From Nematostella vectensis (taxonomy: Eukaryota > Cnidaria > Anthozoa > Actiniaria > Edwardsiidae): a stretch of DNA of 64,000 nt. Each line of letters starts with the position of its first letter. Positions within the stretch are counted from its first letter, which is position 1. This document shows positions 1 through 9,566 of the stretch, piece after piece. The position numbers were made by a program, and so were the translations under genes. The stretch covers positions 1,428,001 through 1,492,000 of the forward strand of contig NC_064038.1 in the NCBI RefSeq assembly GCF_932526225.1. The letters run 5' to 3'. The notes below the pieces were generated by a model. It had not been told where the DNA came from. It saw only the letters and a list, made by a program, of their open reading frames with translations, and ran no database searches.

Positions 1-1712
1 TTTGGGCGTCTTGGGTCCCTTGGGGATTCGACATGCGCACGGGCGCATCTCTTTTATTGTGTACATGACATCAAATTAGCGAAGAAAAAAGACGCTGTTT
101 TGGTATCATGTGAAAAGCATAAAATAAATAGAAATAAAGACGTAAGGGGGGAGAATATTGACATATTCATATTAGAATATTGACAAAATCCGCAATATTG
201 TCTACGCTGACTAAGTAAAGCTGTATTTTACTTTAAAGGGGCAGAAGCATAGTACTGCGCATGTCTGAAGTCAGTGTTTATTGTAGGCTTTTAAGTGTCT
301 ACAAACAGTTGAACTTTTTAAAAGCTGTCAATACTTTATTAAATAATATGCAATATTATATTGAAAACTGTGTTAATTGACAGTTTGTGGTCATTTTTTT
401 TGTTTTTTTTTAAAGTCTCCCACATGTACCAAAAGCTCATAAGTCAGTATTAGAATTTCACTGACGTTCATTGTGTCAGGGCTCTAGAGCTATTGCAAAT
501 CTCTTAAACATGACACTCCCCCTTTAAAGGAAAGTAATAAAAAAAATCAAAATTGTTGGTGGGGGGTCTCTGTTGTGTTTGTTTTCTTTTTAGTTTTGTT
601 CTATTATTATTATTATTTTCTTTTTTAGAGGGGGAGGGGAATTCAGCGAAAAATAGCCAAGGGTCAATTCAAGCAACTAGTACAAAAGATGTTTTTTGCA
701 GTCCTTTATTCAATATATTCAAGGTTATCATGCAATTCTGTTGTTTGACTGCATATATATATATATATTTTCTTTCTTTTCATTACAAGTTTTATATGTG
801 TAAGTGGTGACCATAGCTATGATTACTATTATATAGAATAATTTTTTACCTACTAACAGAAAACAACTTGACTGCAAAACACTTACTGTAGGGCACTCGA
901 TATTAGGCATTACTTTCATGTGGATGTAACCTTCATTAACCCGTGAACTACGCTTTAGCGTATTACACTTTGTTGTGATCTGATTCTATTGTTCTTTTTT
1001 GTGTTTTACTAACTATTACCGTTTAACTATCACACTTTGTTTCACGGGTTAATGAAAACCACTCTAATTACTTACAGTAATTCTTTTTTAATATTATTAT
1101 TTACTTGTATAATTTAGATGAGCAATACATATTTCTTCTTGGCCTTGTAGAGCTCATCTCCTTCCTCATAAATAACAAACAAAATGAAGTTTGTTCTTAT
1201 TTGGTGCAAAGGAATCTACATTAGTTTTCTAATCAGATAATTGTTTTTTTTTTTAACACTCACCTGTTATTTCAACAGCTCTTACTTGAGTTTGCGTGTC
1301 TCAGAAATAGACCTTGCTTAATAAACAAATATATCTTACAAACTTATTTAATAATAGGTAACAACTGCAATATTGTATGAAGAGAGTGCCCCTCCCTTCC
1401 CCCTGCTATTGTTGACATTATGCTCAATAAACTGTTACCTCTCCCCTCTCCACCAGTTAAGCATTCTATGTATGCTTCCCTGTACAAAATGCGCCCCTTC
1501 AAATAGAACATTAAAGTTCACATACTTGTTTACTTCCTCAAACTCTTTGCTTTGTGTTTTTTGTTAACTTCCTAGGAACAAATTGAATACATATAATCAA
1601 TAAATCCAGCTAGCTTATTTTGCAAACTCACTTTTTTTATTATTTTTGCGCAAAACCAATCAGGATTAGGGGGGTCAAGCACAAAGAAAGAAAACGAATA
1701 AAAAAAAGCCCA
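1..1712. repeat. Monomer M0 (partial, left edge)
   Basis: It begins about 277 bp into the unit. Late haplotype is E (GTATGAAG at 1374) and early haplotype is GCG. The MITE is at 936–1052, but the 16 bp before it that most units carry (starting GGTTGAAATG) are absent. After CCCCCTTT near 525 it retains an A/T/G-rich stretch of roughly 51 bp that M2 to M32 lack. It also has private changes such as GACATGCGC at 30 and GGGGCAGAAGC at 238. It is among the most divergent units. Confidence 0.95.
525..576. repeat. ~51-bp segment present only in M0 and M1
   Basis: After CCCCCTTT the first two monomers continue with AAAGGAAAGTAA and an A/T-rich then G-rich stretch before rejoining the common sequence at the TTTTTAG preceding (ATT)n. 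All other units jump straight from CCCCCTTT to GTTTTATTTTTAG. Flanking T/G-rich similarity is compatible with a deletion in the ancestor of M2 to M32, but an insertion in the M0/M1 lineage is not excluded. Confidence 0.75.
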
Positions 1713-3722
1713 TTGGCCTGGGATCGAACCCGGTCTGAAGAACAAAACGGAAACCATACATACGGATTACCCAATCGGTATGGCAGCACAAGGCTTTTAC
1801 GGAAGGCTGTAAAGAACCCGAAGGCCCCAAGCACCGATATTTCCGAGCGAATATGCTGTACAACACTCTTGCAAGGTTATCCCAACCCGCGCATTAATGG
1901 GGAGGACAATAACCAGGATCCCAGGCCTGTAATACGGTTATGTCACGCACAGCTCGCCGAGATTGTGGATGACAAAAAATAAAGGTCTATTTGGGCGTCT
2001 TGGGTCCCTTGGGGATTCGCCATGCGCACGGGCGCATATCTTTTATTGTGTACATGACATCAAATTAGCGAAGAAAAAAGACGCTGTTTTGGTATCATGT
2101 GAAAAGCATAAAATAAATAGAAATAAAGACGTAAGGGGGGGAGAATATTGACATATTCATATTAGAATATTGAAAAAATCCGCAATATTGTCTACGCTGA
2201 CTAAGTAAAGCTGTATTTTACTTTAAAGGGGCAGCAGCATAGTACTGCGCATGTCTGGAGTCAGTGTTTATTGTAGGCTTTTAAGTGTCTACAAACAGTT
2301 GAACTTTTTAAAAGCTGTCAATACTTTATTAAATAATATGCAATATTATATTGAAAACTATGTTAACTGACAGTTTGTGGTCATTTTTTTTGTTTTTTTT
2401 TTTAAAGTCTCCCACATGTACCAAAACCTCATAAGTCAGTATTAGAATTTCACTGAAATTCATTGTGTGAGGGCTCTAGAGCTATTGCAAATCTCTTAAA
2501 CATGACACTCCCCCTTTAAAGGAAAGTAAAAAAAATCAAAATTGTTTTTGGGGGTCTCTGTTGTGTTTGTTTTCTTTTTAGTTTTGTTCTATTATTATTA
2601 TTATTTTCTTTTTTAGAGGGGGAGGGGAATTCAGCTAAAAATAGCCAAGTGTCAATTCAAGCAACTAGTACAAAAGATGTTTTTTTGCAGTCCTTTATTC
2701 AATATATTCAAGGTTATCATGCAATTCCGTTGTTTGACTGCATATATATATATATATTTTTTTTCTTTCTTTTTATTACAAGTTCTATATGTGTAAGTGG
2801 TGAACATAGCTATGATTACTATTATTTAGAATAATTTTTTACCTACTAACAGAAAACAACTTGACTGCAAAACACTAACTGTAGGGCACTCGATATTAGG
2901 CATTACTTTCATGTGGATGTAAGGTTGAAATGTCAAAACCTTCATTAACCCGTGAACTACGCTTTAGCGTATTACACCTTGTTGTGATCTGATTCTATTG
3001 TTATTTTTTGTGTTTTACTAACTATTACCGTTTAACTATCACACTTTGTTTCACGGGTTAATGAAAACCACTCTAATTACTTACAGTAATTCTTTTTTAA
3101 TATTATTATTTACTTGTATAATTTAGATGAGCAATACATATTTCTTCTTGGCCTTGTAGAGCTCATCTCGTTCCTCATAAATAACAAACAAAATGAAGTT
3201 TGTTCTTATTTGGTGCAAAGGAATCTACATTAGTTTTCTAATCAGATAATTGTTTTTTTTTAACACTCACCTGTTATTTCAACAGCTCTTACTTGAGTTT
3301 GCTTGTCTCAGAAATAGACCTTGCTTAATAAACAAATATATCTTACAAACTTATTTAATAATAGGTAACAACTGCAATATTGTATGAAGAGAGTGCCCCT
3401 CCCTTCCCCCTGCTATTGTTGACATTATGCTCAATAAACTGTTACCTCTCCCCTCTCCACCAGTTAAGCATTCTATGTATGCTTCCCTGTACAAAATGCG
3501 CCCCTTCAAATAGAACATTAAAGTTCACATACTTGTTTACTTTCTCAAACTCTTTGCTTTGTGTTTTTTGTTAACTTCCTAGGAACAAATTGAATACATA
3601 TAATCAATAAATCCAGCAAGCTTATTTTGCAAACTCACTTTTTTTTATTATTTTTGCGCAAAACCAATCAGGATTAGGGGGGTCAAGCACAAAGAAAGAA
3701 AACGAATAAAAAAAAAAGCCCA
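1713..3722. repeat. Monomer M1 (2,010 bp)
   Basis: This is the longest unit. It shares with M0 the extra segment after CCCCCTTT (about 2518–2570). Late type is E (3380) and early type GCG. The minus-strand B box is at 1720–1730 and the MITE at 2945–3061. Private changes include TATGTCAC near 1939 where others read TACGCCAC, and ATTGAAAAAAT near 2169 where others read ATTGACAAAAT. Confidence 0.97.
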
Positions 3723-3800
3723 TTGGCCTGGGATCGAACCCGGTCTGAAGAACAAAACGGAAACCATACATACGGATTACCCAATCGGTATGGCAGCACA
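3708..3800 (-). other. tRNA-like Pol III module (reference copy in M2; one per monomer)
   Basis: Seen on the minus strand: GGTTCGATCCC (3730–3740) matches the Pol III B-box consensus GGTTCGANNCC at every fixed position and is unchanged in all 32 copies visible. It sits in a T-arm-like hairpin CCGGG/CCAGG with one G:A mismatch. It is followed at tRNA-like distance by a T10 run (3717 down to 3708; seven or more T in most units), as a Pol III terminator would be. ATTGG (3722–3726) can pair with CCAAT (3781–3785), giving an acceptor-like stem with one bulge around a ~70-nt segment. An A-box-like stretch (TACCGATTGGG on the minus strand) lies at about 3783–3793. No convincing anticodon arm was found, so this is not a working tRNA gene; a tRNA-derived SINE head or tRNA relic is more likely. 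Transcription is inference. Confidence 0.42.
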
Positions 3801-3937
3801 AGGCTTTTACGGAAGGCTGTAAAGAACCCGAAGGCCCCAAGCACCGATATTTCCGAGCGAATATGCTGTACAACACTCTTGCAAGGTTATCCCAACCCGC
3901 GCATTAATGGGGAGGACAATAACCAGGATCCCAGGCC
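3725..3937. repeat. Foldback with 11-bp perfect inverted arms (reference copy in M2)
   Basis: GGCCTGGGATC at 3725–3735 is repeated in inverted form as GATCCCAGGCC at 3927–3937. The left arm overlaps the B box of the tRNA-like module. The enclosed ~190 bp are the most uniform part of the monomer: across 32 copies I counted about ten variable positions and no indels. The arrangement could let a transcript fold back, or could be two ends of an old inserted element. Confidence 0.7.
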
Positions 3938-4031
3938 TGTAATACGGTTACGCCACGCACAGCTCGCCGAGATTGTGGATGACAAAAAATAGAGGTCTAT
4001 TTGGGCGTCTTGGGTCCCTTGGGGATTCGCC

Positions 4032-4047
4032 ATGCGCACGGGCGCAT
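4032..4047. repeat. GC-rich hairpin, polymorphic between monomers
   Basis: ATGCGC and GCGCAT flank the loop ACGG, a perfect 6-bp stem. In about half of the monomers the left arm reads ATGAGC, which breaks the central pair. The two forms define the early haplotypes called GCG and GAG and are nearly always linked to AGCTGTCAATAC or AACTGTGAATAC about 290 bp further on. Confidence 0.75.
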
Positions 4048-4150
4048 ATCTTTTATTGTGTACATGACATCAAATTAGCGAAGAAAAAAGACGCTGTTTT
4101 GTTATCATGTGAAAAGCATAAAATAAATAGAAATAAAGACGTAAGGGGGG

Positions 4151-4201
4151 AGAATATTGACATATTCATATTAGAATATTGACAAAATCCGCAATATTGT
4201 C
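4151..4201. repeat. AATATT motif cluster
   Basis: AGAATATTGACA occurs twice (4151–4162 and 4173–4184), followed by CAATATTGTC (4192–4201) in opposite orientation. The same trio is in every monomer, with M1 having one changed base in the second copy. It resembles a small set of protein-binding iterons, but no known factor site was recognised. Confidence 0.6.
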
Positions 4202-4477
4202 TACGCTGACTAAGTAAAGCTGTATTTTACTTTAAAGGGGCAGCAGCATAGTACTGCGCATGTCTGGAGTCAGTGTTTATTGTAGGCTTTTAAGTGTCTA
4301 CAAACAGTTGAACTTTTTAAAAGCTGTCAATACTTTATTAAATAATATGCAATATCATATTGAAAACTATGTTAATTGACAGTTTGTGGTCATTTTTTTT
4401 GTTTTTTTAAAGTCTCCCACATGTACCAAAACCTCATAGGTCAGTATTAGAATTTCACTGAAGTTCATTGTGTCAGG

Positions 4478-4487
4478 GCTCTAGAGC
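4478..4487. repeat. GCTCTAGAGC palindrome
   Basis: A perfect 10-bp palindrome, present in all units; the flank before it is polymorphic (GTGTCAGG, GTGTCATG, GTGTGAGG). Function unknown. Confidence 0.6.
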
Positions 4488-4543
4488 TATTGCAAATCTC
4501 TTAAACATGACACTCCCCCTTTGTTTTATTTTTAGTTTTGTTC

Positions 4544-4559
4544 TATTATTATTATTATT
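4544..4559. repeat. (ATT)n microsatellite
   Basis: About five units here. Across the array it varies from about four (M15) to about eleven (M5, 10391–10424). Some copies carry an interrupting G (M7, M11). The same length recurs in corresponding monomers of the higher-order copies, so it is a fast marker of unit identity. Confidence 0.9.
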
Positions 4560-4695
4560 TTCTTTTTTAGAGTGGGAGGGGAATTCAGCTAAAAATAGCC
4601 AAGGGTCAATTCAAGCAACTAGTACAAAAGATGTTTTTTTGCAGTCCTTTATTCAATATATTCAAGGTTATCATGCAATTCCGTTGTTTGACTGC

Positions 4696-4715
4696 ATATA
4701 TATATATTTTTTTTT
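4696..4715. repeat. (AT)n and poly-T tract
   Basis: A short (AT)n run passes directly into a T-run, then CTTTCTTTT. Both parts change length between monomers, sometimes in opposite directions so that the total is kept (compare 20304 and 24208). Confidence 0.85.
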
Positions 4716-4895
4716 CTTTCTTTTTATTACAAGTTCTATATGTGTAAGTGGTGACTATAGCTATGATTACTATTATTTAGAATAATTTTTTACCTACTAA
4801 CAGAAAACAACTTGACTGCAAAACACTTACTGTAGGGCACTCGATATTAGGCATTACTTCCATGTGGATGTAAGGTTGAAATGTCAAAACCTTCA

Positions 4896-5012
4896 TTAAC
4901 CCGTGAACTACGCTTTAGCGTATTACACTTTGTTGTGATCTGATTCTATTGTTCTTTTTTGTGTTTTACTAACTATTACCGTTTAACTATCACACTTTGT
5001 TTCACGGGTTAA
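4896..5012. mobile_element. piggyBac-like MITE, ~109 bp between TTAA sites (reference copy in M2)
   Basis: The left end reads TTAACCCGTGAAC and the right end GTTTCACGGGTTAA, so an 8-bp terminal inverted repeat (CCCGTGAA) is bounded by TTAA on both sides. A TTAA target duplication and ends starting CCC are hallmarks of the piggyBac superfamily. The palindrome runs four more bases outward (TTCA and TGAA). Just inside the left end TACGCTTTAGCGTA is a perfect hairpin. There is no coding capacity, so it is non-autonomous. It occupies the same place in all 33 monomers, so it inserted once before amplification. Some E units have one changed base in the right end (CACGGATTAA). Family assignment rests on ends alone. 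Confidence 0.72.
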
Positions 5013-5344
5013 TGAAAACCACTCTAATTACTTACAGTAGTTCTTTTTTAATATTATCATTTACTTGTATAATTTAGATGAGCAATACATATTTCTTTAT
5101 GGCTTTGTAGAGCTCATCTCGTTTCTCATAAATAACAAACAAAATGAAGTTTGTTCTTATTTTGGTGCAAAGGAATCTACAGTAGTTTTCTAATCAGATA
5201 AATGTTTTTTTTAACACTCACCTGTTATTTCAACAGCCTTACTTGAGTTTGCTTGTCTCAGAAAAAGACCTTGCTTAATAAACAAAGACATGTTACAAAC
5301 TTATTTAATAATAGGTTACAACTGCAATATTGTATAAAGAGAGT

Positions 5345-5413
5345 GCCCCTCCCTTCCCCCTGCTATTGTTGACATTATGCTCAATAAACTGTTACCTCTC
5401 CCCTCTCCACCAG
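5345..5413. repeat. Polypyrimidine-rich stretch
   Basis: C/T-rich blocks on the plus strand (CCCCTCCCTTCCCCCTGC and, ~50 bp on, CCTCTCCCCTCTCCACC) are conserved in all units, with the 23 bp between them partly deleted in M13 and M23. No coding or RNA signature was recognised. Confidence 0.55.
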
Positions 5414-5525
5414 TTAAGCATTCTATGTATGCTTCCCTGTACAAAATGCGCCCTTTCAAATAGAACATTAAAGTTCACATACTTGTTCACTTCCTCAAAC
5501 TCTGTGCTTTGTGTTTTTTGTTAAC

Positions 5526-5535
5526 TTCCTAGGAA
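5526..5535. repeat. TTCCTAGGAA palindrome
   Basis: A perfect 10-bp palindrome preceded by GTTAAC (5520–5525, itself a 6-bp palindrome), in every monomer where it could be compared. Role unknown. Confidence 0.6.
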
Positions 5536-5601
5536 CAAATTGAATACATATAATCAATAAATCCAGCTAGCTTATTTTGCAAACTCACTTTTTTTTATTA
5601 T

Positions 5602-5620
5602 TTTTGCGCAAAACCAATCA
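5602..5620. promoter_or_regulatory. TTTTGCGCAAAA palindrome abutting a CCAAT box
   Basis: The perfect 12-bp palindrome TTTTGCGCAAAA (5602–5613) is directly followed by CCAATCA (5614–5620), the core recognised by NF-Y-type CCAAT factors. The pair lies about 50 bp before the next conserved block in all monomers; the palindrome did not vary, while the CCAAT flank reads CCAATTAG or CCAATAAG before M16, M17 and M18 and their copies. Promoter activity is inference only; no TATA box at a standard distance was evident. Confidence 0.4.
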
Positions 5621-5669
5621 GCATTAGGGGGTCAAGCACAAAGAAAGAAAACGAATAAAAAAAAGCCCA

Positions 5670-7605
5670 TTGGCCTGGGATCGAACCCGGTCTGAAGAAC
5701 AAAACGGAAACCATACATACGGATTACCCAATCGGTATGGCAGCACAAGGCTTTTACGGAAGGCTGTAAAGAACCCGAAGGCCCCAAGCACCGATATTTC
5801 CGAGCGAATATGCTGTACAACACTCTTGCAAGGTTATCCCAACCCGCGCATTAATGGGGAGGACAATAACCAGGATCCCAGGCCTGTAATACGGTTACGC
5901 CACGCACAGCTCGCCGAGATTGTGGATGACAAAAAATAGAGGTCTATTTGGGCGTCTTGGCTCCCTTGGGGATTCGCCATGCGCACGGGCGCATCTCTTT
6001 TATTGTGTACATGACATCAAATTAGCGAAGAAAAAAGACGCTGTTTTGGTATCATGTGAAAAGCATAAAATAAATAGAAATAAAGACGTAAGGGGGGAGA
6101 ATATTGACATATTCATATTAGAATATTGACAAAATCCGCAATATTGTCTACGCTGACTAAGTAAAGCTGTATTTTACTTTAAAGGGGCAGCAGCATAGTA
6201 CTGCGCATGTCTGGAGTCAGTGTTTATTGTAGGCTTTTAAGTGTCTACAAACAGTTGGACTTTTTAAAAACTGTGAATACCTTATTAAATAATATGCAAT
6301 ATTATATTGAAAACTATGTTAATTGACAGTTTGTGGTCATTTTTTTTGTTTTGTTTAAAGTCTCCCACATGTACCAAAAGCTCATAAGTCAGTATTAGAA
6401 TTTCACTGAAGTTCATTGTGTCAGGGCTCTAGAGCTATTGCAAATCTCTTAAACATGACACTCCCCCTTTGTTTTATTTTTAGTTTTGTTCTATTATTAT
6501 TATTATTATTTTCTTTTTTAGAGTGGGAGGGGAATTCAGCTAAAAATAGCCAAGGGTCAATTCAAGCAACTAGTAAAAAAGATGTTTTTTTGCAGTCCTT
6601 TATTCAATATATTCAAGGTTATCATGCAATTCTGTTGTTTGACTGCATATATATATATATTTTTTCTTTCTTTTCATTACAAGTTCTATATGTGTAAGTG
6701 GTGACCATAGCTATGATTACTATTATTCAGAATAATTTTTTACCTACTAACAGAAAACAACTTGACTGCAAAACACTTACTGTAGGGCACTCGATATTAG
6801 GCATTACTTTCATGTGGATGTAACCTTCATTAACCCGTGAACTACGCTTTAGCGTATTACACTTTGTTGTGATCTGATTCTATTGTTCTTTTCTGTATTT
6901 TACTAACTATTACCGTTTAACTATCACACTTTGTTTCACGGATTAATGAAAACCACTCTAATTACTTACAGTAATTCTTTTTTAATATTATTATTTACTT
7001 GTATAATTTAGATGAGCAATACATATTTCTTCTTGGCCTTGTAGAGCTCATCTCGTTCCTCATAAATAACAAACAAAATGAAGTTTGTTCTTATTTGGTG
7101 CAAAGGAATCCACAGTAGTTTTCTAATCAGATAATTGTTTTTTTTTAACACTCACCTGTTATTTCAACAGCTCTTACTTGAGTTTGCTTGTCTCAGAAAT
7201 AGACCTTGATTAATAAGCAAATATATCTTACAAACATTTTTAATAATAGGTAACAACTGCAATATTGTATGAAGAGAGTGCCCCTCCCTTTCCCCTGCTA
7301 TTGTTGACATTATGCTCAATAAACTGTTACCTCTCCCCTCTCCACCAGTTAAGCATTCTATGTATGCTTCCCTGTACAAAATGCGCCCCTTCAAATAGAA
7401 CATTAAAGTTCACATACTTGTTTACTTCCTCAAACTCTTTGCTTTGTGTTTTTTGTTAACTTCCTAGGAACAAATTGAATACATATAATCAATAAATCCA
7501 GCTAGCTTATTTTGCAAACTCACTTTTTTTTATTATTTTTGCGCAAAACCAATCAGCATTAGGGGGGTCAAGCACAAAGAAAGAAAACGAATAAAAAAAA
7601 GCACA
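5670..7605. repeat. Monomer M3 (1,936 bp), mosaic
   Basis: It combines the early GCG hairpin (5980) with AACTGTGAATAC at 6269, which elsewhere goes with the GAG hairpin, so it looks recombinant. Late type is E. It lacks the 16 bp before the MITE, as M0 does. The MITE is at 6830–6946 and its right end reads CACGGATTAA. The B box is at 5677–5687. Confidence 0.96.
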
Positions 7606-9566
7606 TTGGCCTGGGATCGAACCCGGTCTGAAGAACAAAACGGAAACCATACATACGGATTACCCAATCGGTATGGCAGCACAAGGCTTTTACGGAAGGC
7701 TGTAAAGAACCCGAAGGCCCCAAGCACCGATATTTCCGAGCGAATATGCTGTACAACACTCTTGCAAGGTTATCCCAACCCGCGCATTAATGGGGAGGAC
7801 AATAACCAGGATCCCAGGCCTGTAATACGGTTACGCCACGCACAGCTCGCCGAGATTGTGGATGACAAAAAATAGAGGTCTATTTGGGCGTCTTGGGTCC
7901 CTTGGGGACTCGCCATGAGCACGGGCGCATCTCTTTTATTGTGTACATGACATCAAATTAGCGAAGAAAAAAGACGCTGTTTTGGTATCATGTGAAAAGC
8001 ATAAAATAAATAGAAATAAAGACGTAAGGGGGGAGAATATTGACATATTCATATTAGAATATTGACAAAATCCGCAATATTGTCTACGCTGACTAAGTAA
8101 AGCTGTATTTTACTTTAAAGGGGCAGCAGCATAGTACTGCGCATGTCTGGAGTCAGTGTTTATTGTAGGCTTTTAAGTGTCTACAAACAGTTGGACTTTT
8201 TAAAAACTGTGAATACCTTATTAAATAATATGCAATATTATATTGAAAACTATGTTAATTGACAGTTTGTGGTCATTTTTTTTGTTTTTTTTTTTAAAGT
8301 CTCCCACATGTACCAAAACCTCATAAGTCAGTATTAGAATTTCACTGACGTTCATTGTGTCAGGGCTCTAGAGCTATTGCAAATCTCTTAAACATGACAC
8401 TCCCCCTTTGTTTTATTTTTAGTTTTGTTCTATTATTATTATTATTATTATTTTCATTTTTAGAGGGGGAGGGGAATTCAGCTAAAAATAGCCAAGGGTC
8501 AATTCAAGCAACTAGTACAAAAGATGTTTTTTTGCAGTCCTTTATTCAATATATTCAAGGTTATCATGCAATTCCGTTGTTTGACTGCATATATATATAT
8601 ATTTTTTTTTCTTTCTTTTTATTACAAGTTCTATATGTGTAAGTGGTGACTATAGCTATGATTACTATTATTTAGAATAATTTTTTACCTACTAACAGAA
8701 AACAACTTGACTGCAAAACACTTACTGTAGGGCACTCGATATTAGGCATTACTTCCATGTGGATGTAAGGTTGAAATGTCAAAACCTTCATTAACCCGTG
8801 AACTACGCTTTAGCGTATTACACTTTGTTGTGATCTGATTCTATTGTTCTTTTTTGTGTTTTACTAACTATTACCGTTTAACTATCACACTTTGTTTCAC
8901 GGGTTAATGAAAACCACTCTAATTACTTACAGTAGTTCTTTTTTAATATTATCATTTACTTGTATAATTTAGATGAGCAATACATATTTCTTTATGGCTT
9001 TGTAGAGCTCATCTCGTTTCTCATAAATAACAAACAAAATGAAGTTTGTTCTTATTTTGGTGCAACGGAATCTACAGTAGTTTTCTAATCAGATAAATGT
9101 TTTTTTTTAACACTCACCTGTTATTTCAACAGCCTTACTTGAGTTTGCTTGTCTCAGAAAAAGACCTTGCTTAATAAACAAAGACATGTTACAAACTTAT
9201 TTAATAATAGGTTACAACTGCAATATTGTATAAAGAGAGTGCCCCTCCCTTCCCCCTGCTATTGTTGACATTATGCTAAATAAACTGTTACCTCTCCCCT
9301 CTCCACCAGTTAAGCATTCTATGTATGCTTCCCTGTACAAAATGCGCCCTTTCAAATAGAACATTAAAGTTCACATACTTGTTTACTTCCTCAAACTCTT
9401 TGCTTTGTGTTTTTTGTTAACTTCCTAGGAACAAATTGAATACATATAATCAATAAATCCAGCTAGCTTATTTTGCAAACTCACTTTTTTTTATTATTTT
9501 TGCGCAAAACCAATCAGCATTAGGGGGGTCAAGCACAAAGAAAGAAAACGAATAAAAAAAAGCCCA
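7606..9566. repeat. Monomer M4 (1,961 bp)
   Basis: Early type GAG (7915), late type K. The (ATT)n tract is expanded to about seven units and is followed by TTTTCATTTTTAG instead of TTTTCTTTTTTAG. Private TTATGCTAAATAAAC is at 9272, shared only with M5. The B box is at 7613–7623 and the MITE at 8791–8907. Confidence 0.97.

Larger units (their letters stand above)
3723..5669. repeat. Monomer M2 (1,947 bp), used here as reference unit
   Basis: This is the first unit without the 51-bp segment. Early type is GCG and late type K (GTATAAAG at 5331). The B box is at 3730–3740 and the MITE at 4896–5012. All modules described as separate entries below are placed on this unit; the same order is found in every other monomer. 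Confidence 0.97.

Noticed and set aside
3718-3790. Functional tRNA gene on the minus strand
   Set aside because: The T-arm and terminator fit, but the T stem has a G:A mismatch, the acceptor-like stem is bulged, the D loop is atypical and no five-pair anticodon stem is present.
3622-3876. Antisense open frames of 63–84 codons over the conserved block
   Set aside because: They overlap the tRNA-like module and the plus-strand frame, have no recognisable domain, and their shared conservation reflects DNA-level uniformity.
4026-4042. CENP-B box (TTCG and CGGG half-motifs near the hairpin)
   Set aside because: Nine bases separate TTCG from CGGG here instead of seven and the required central A is absent; GAG units also have CTCG in place of TTCG.
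3973-4182. 69-codon frame starting MWMTKN
   Set aside because: It is present only in units where G-run and stop-codon variants allow it (for example M2, M3, M6, M8) and is broken in most GAG units.
4468-4785. Open frame of ~80–123 codons with a leucine-rich stretch resembling a membrane segment, recurring in most monomers
   Set aside because: The leucines come from the (ATT)n microsatellite and the tyrosine/isoleucine part from (AT)n. Length and ending change with homopolymers from unit to unit, and M1 and M5 have different starts. No family was recognised.
5220-5240. Splice-like signals (TTTCAACAG, TTACTTACAG) suggesting exons
   Set aside because: They are short, common by chance in AT/pyrimidine-rich DNA, and no open frame on either side joins to a recognisable protein.
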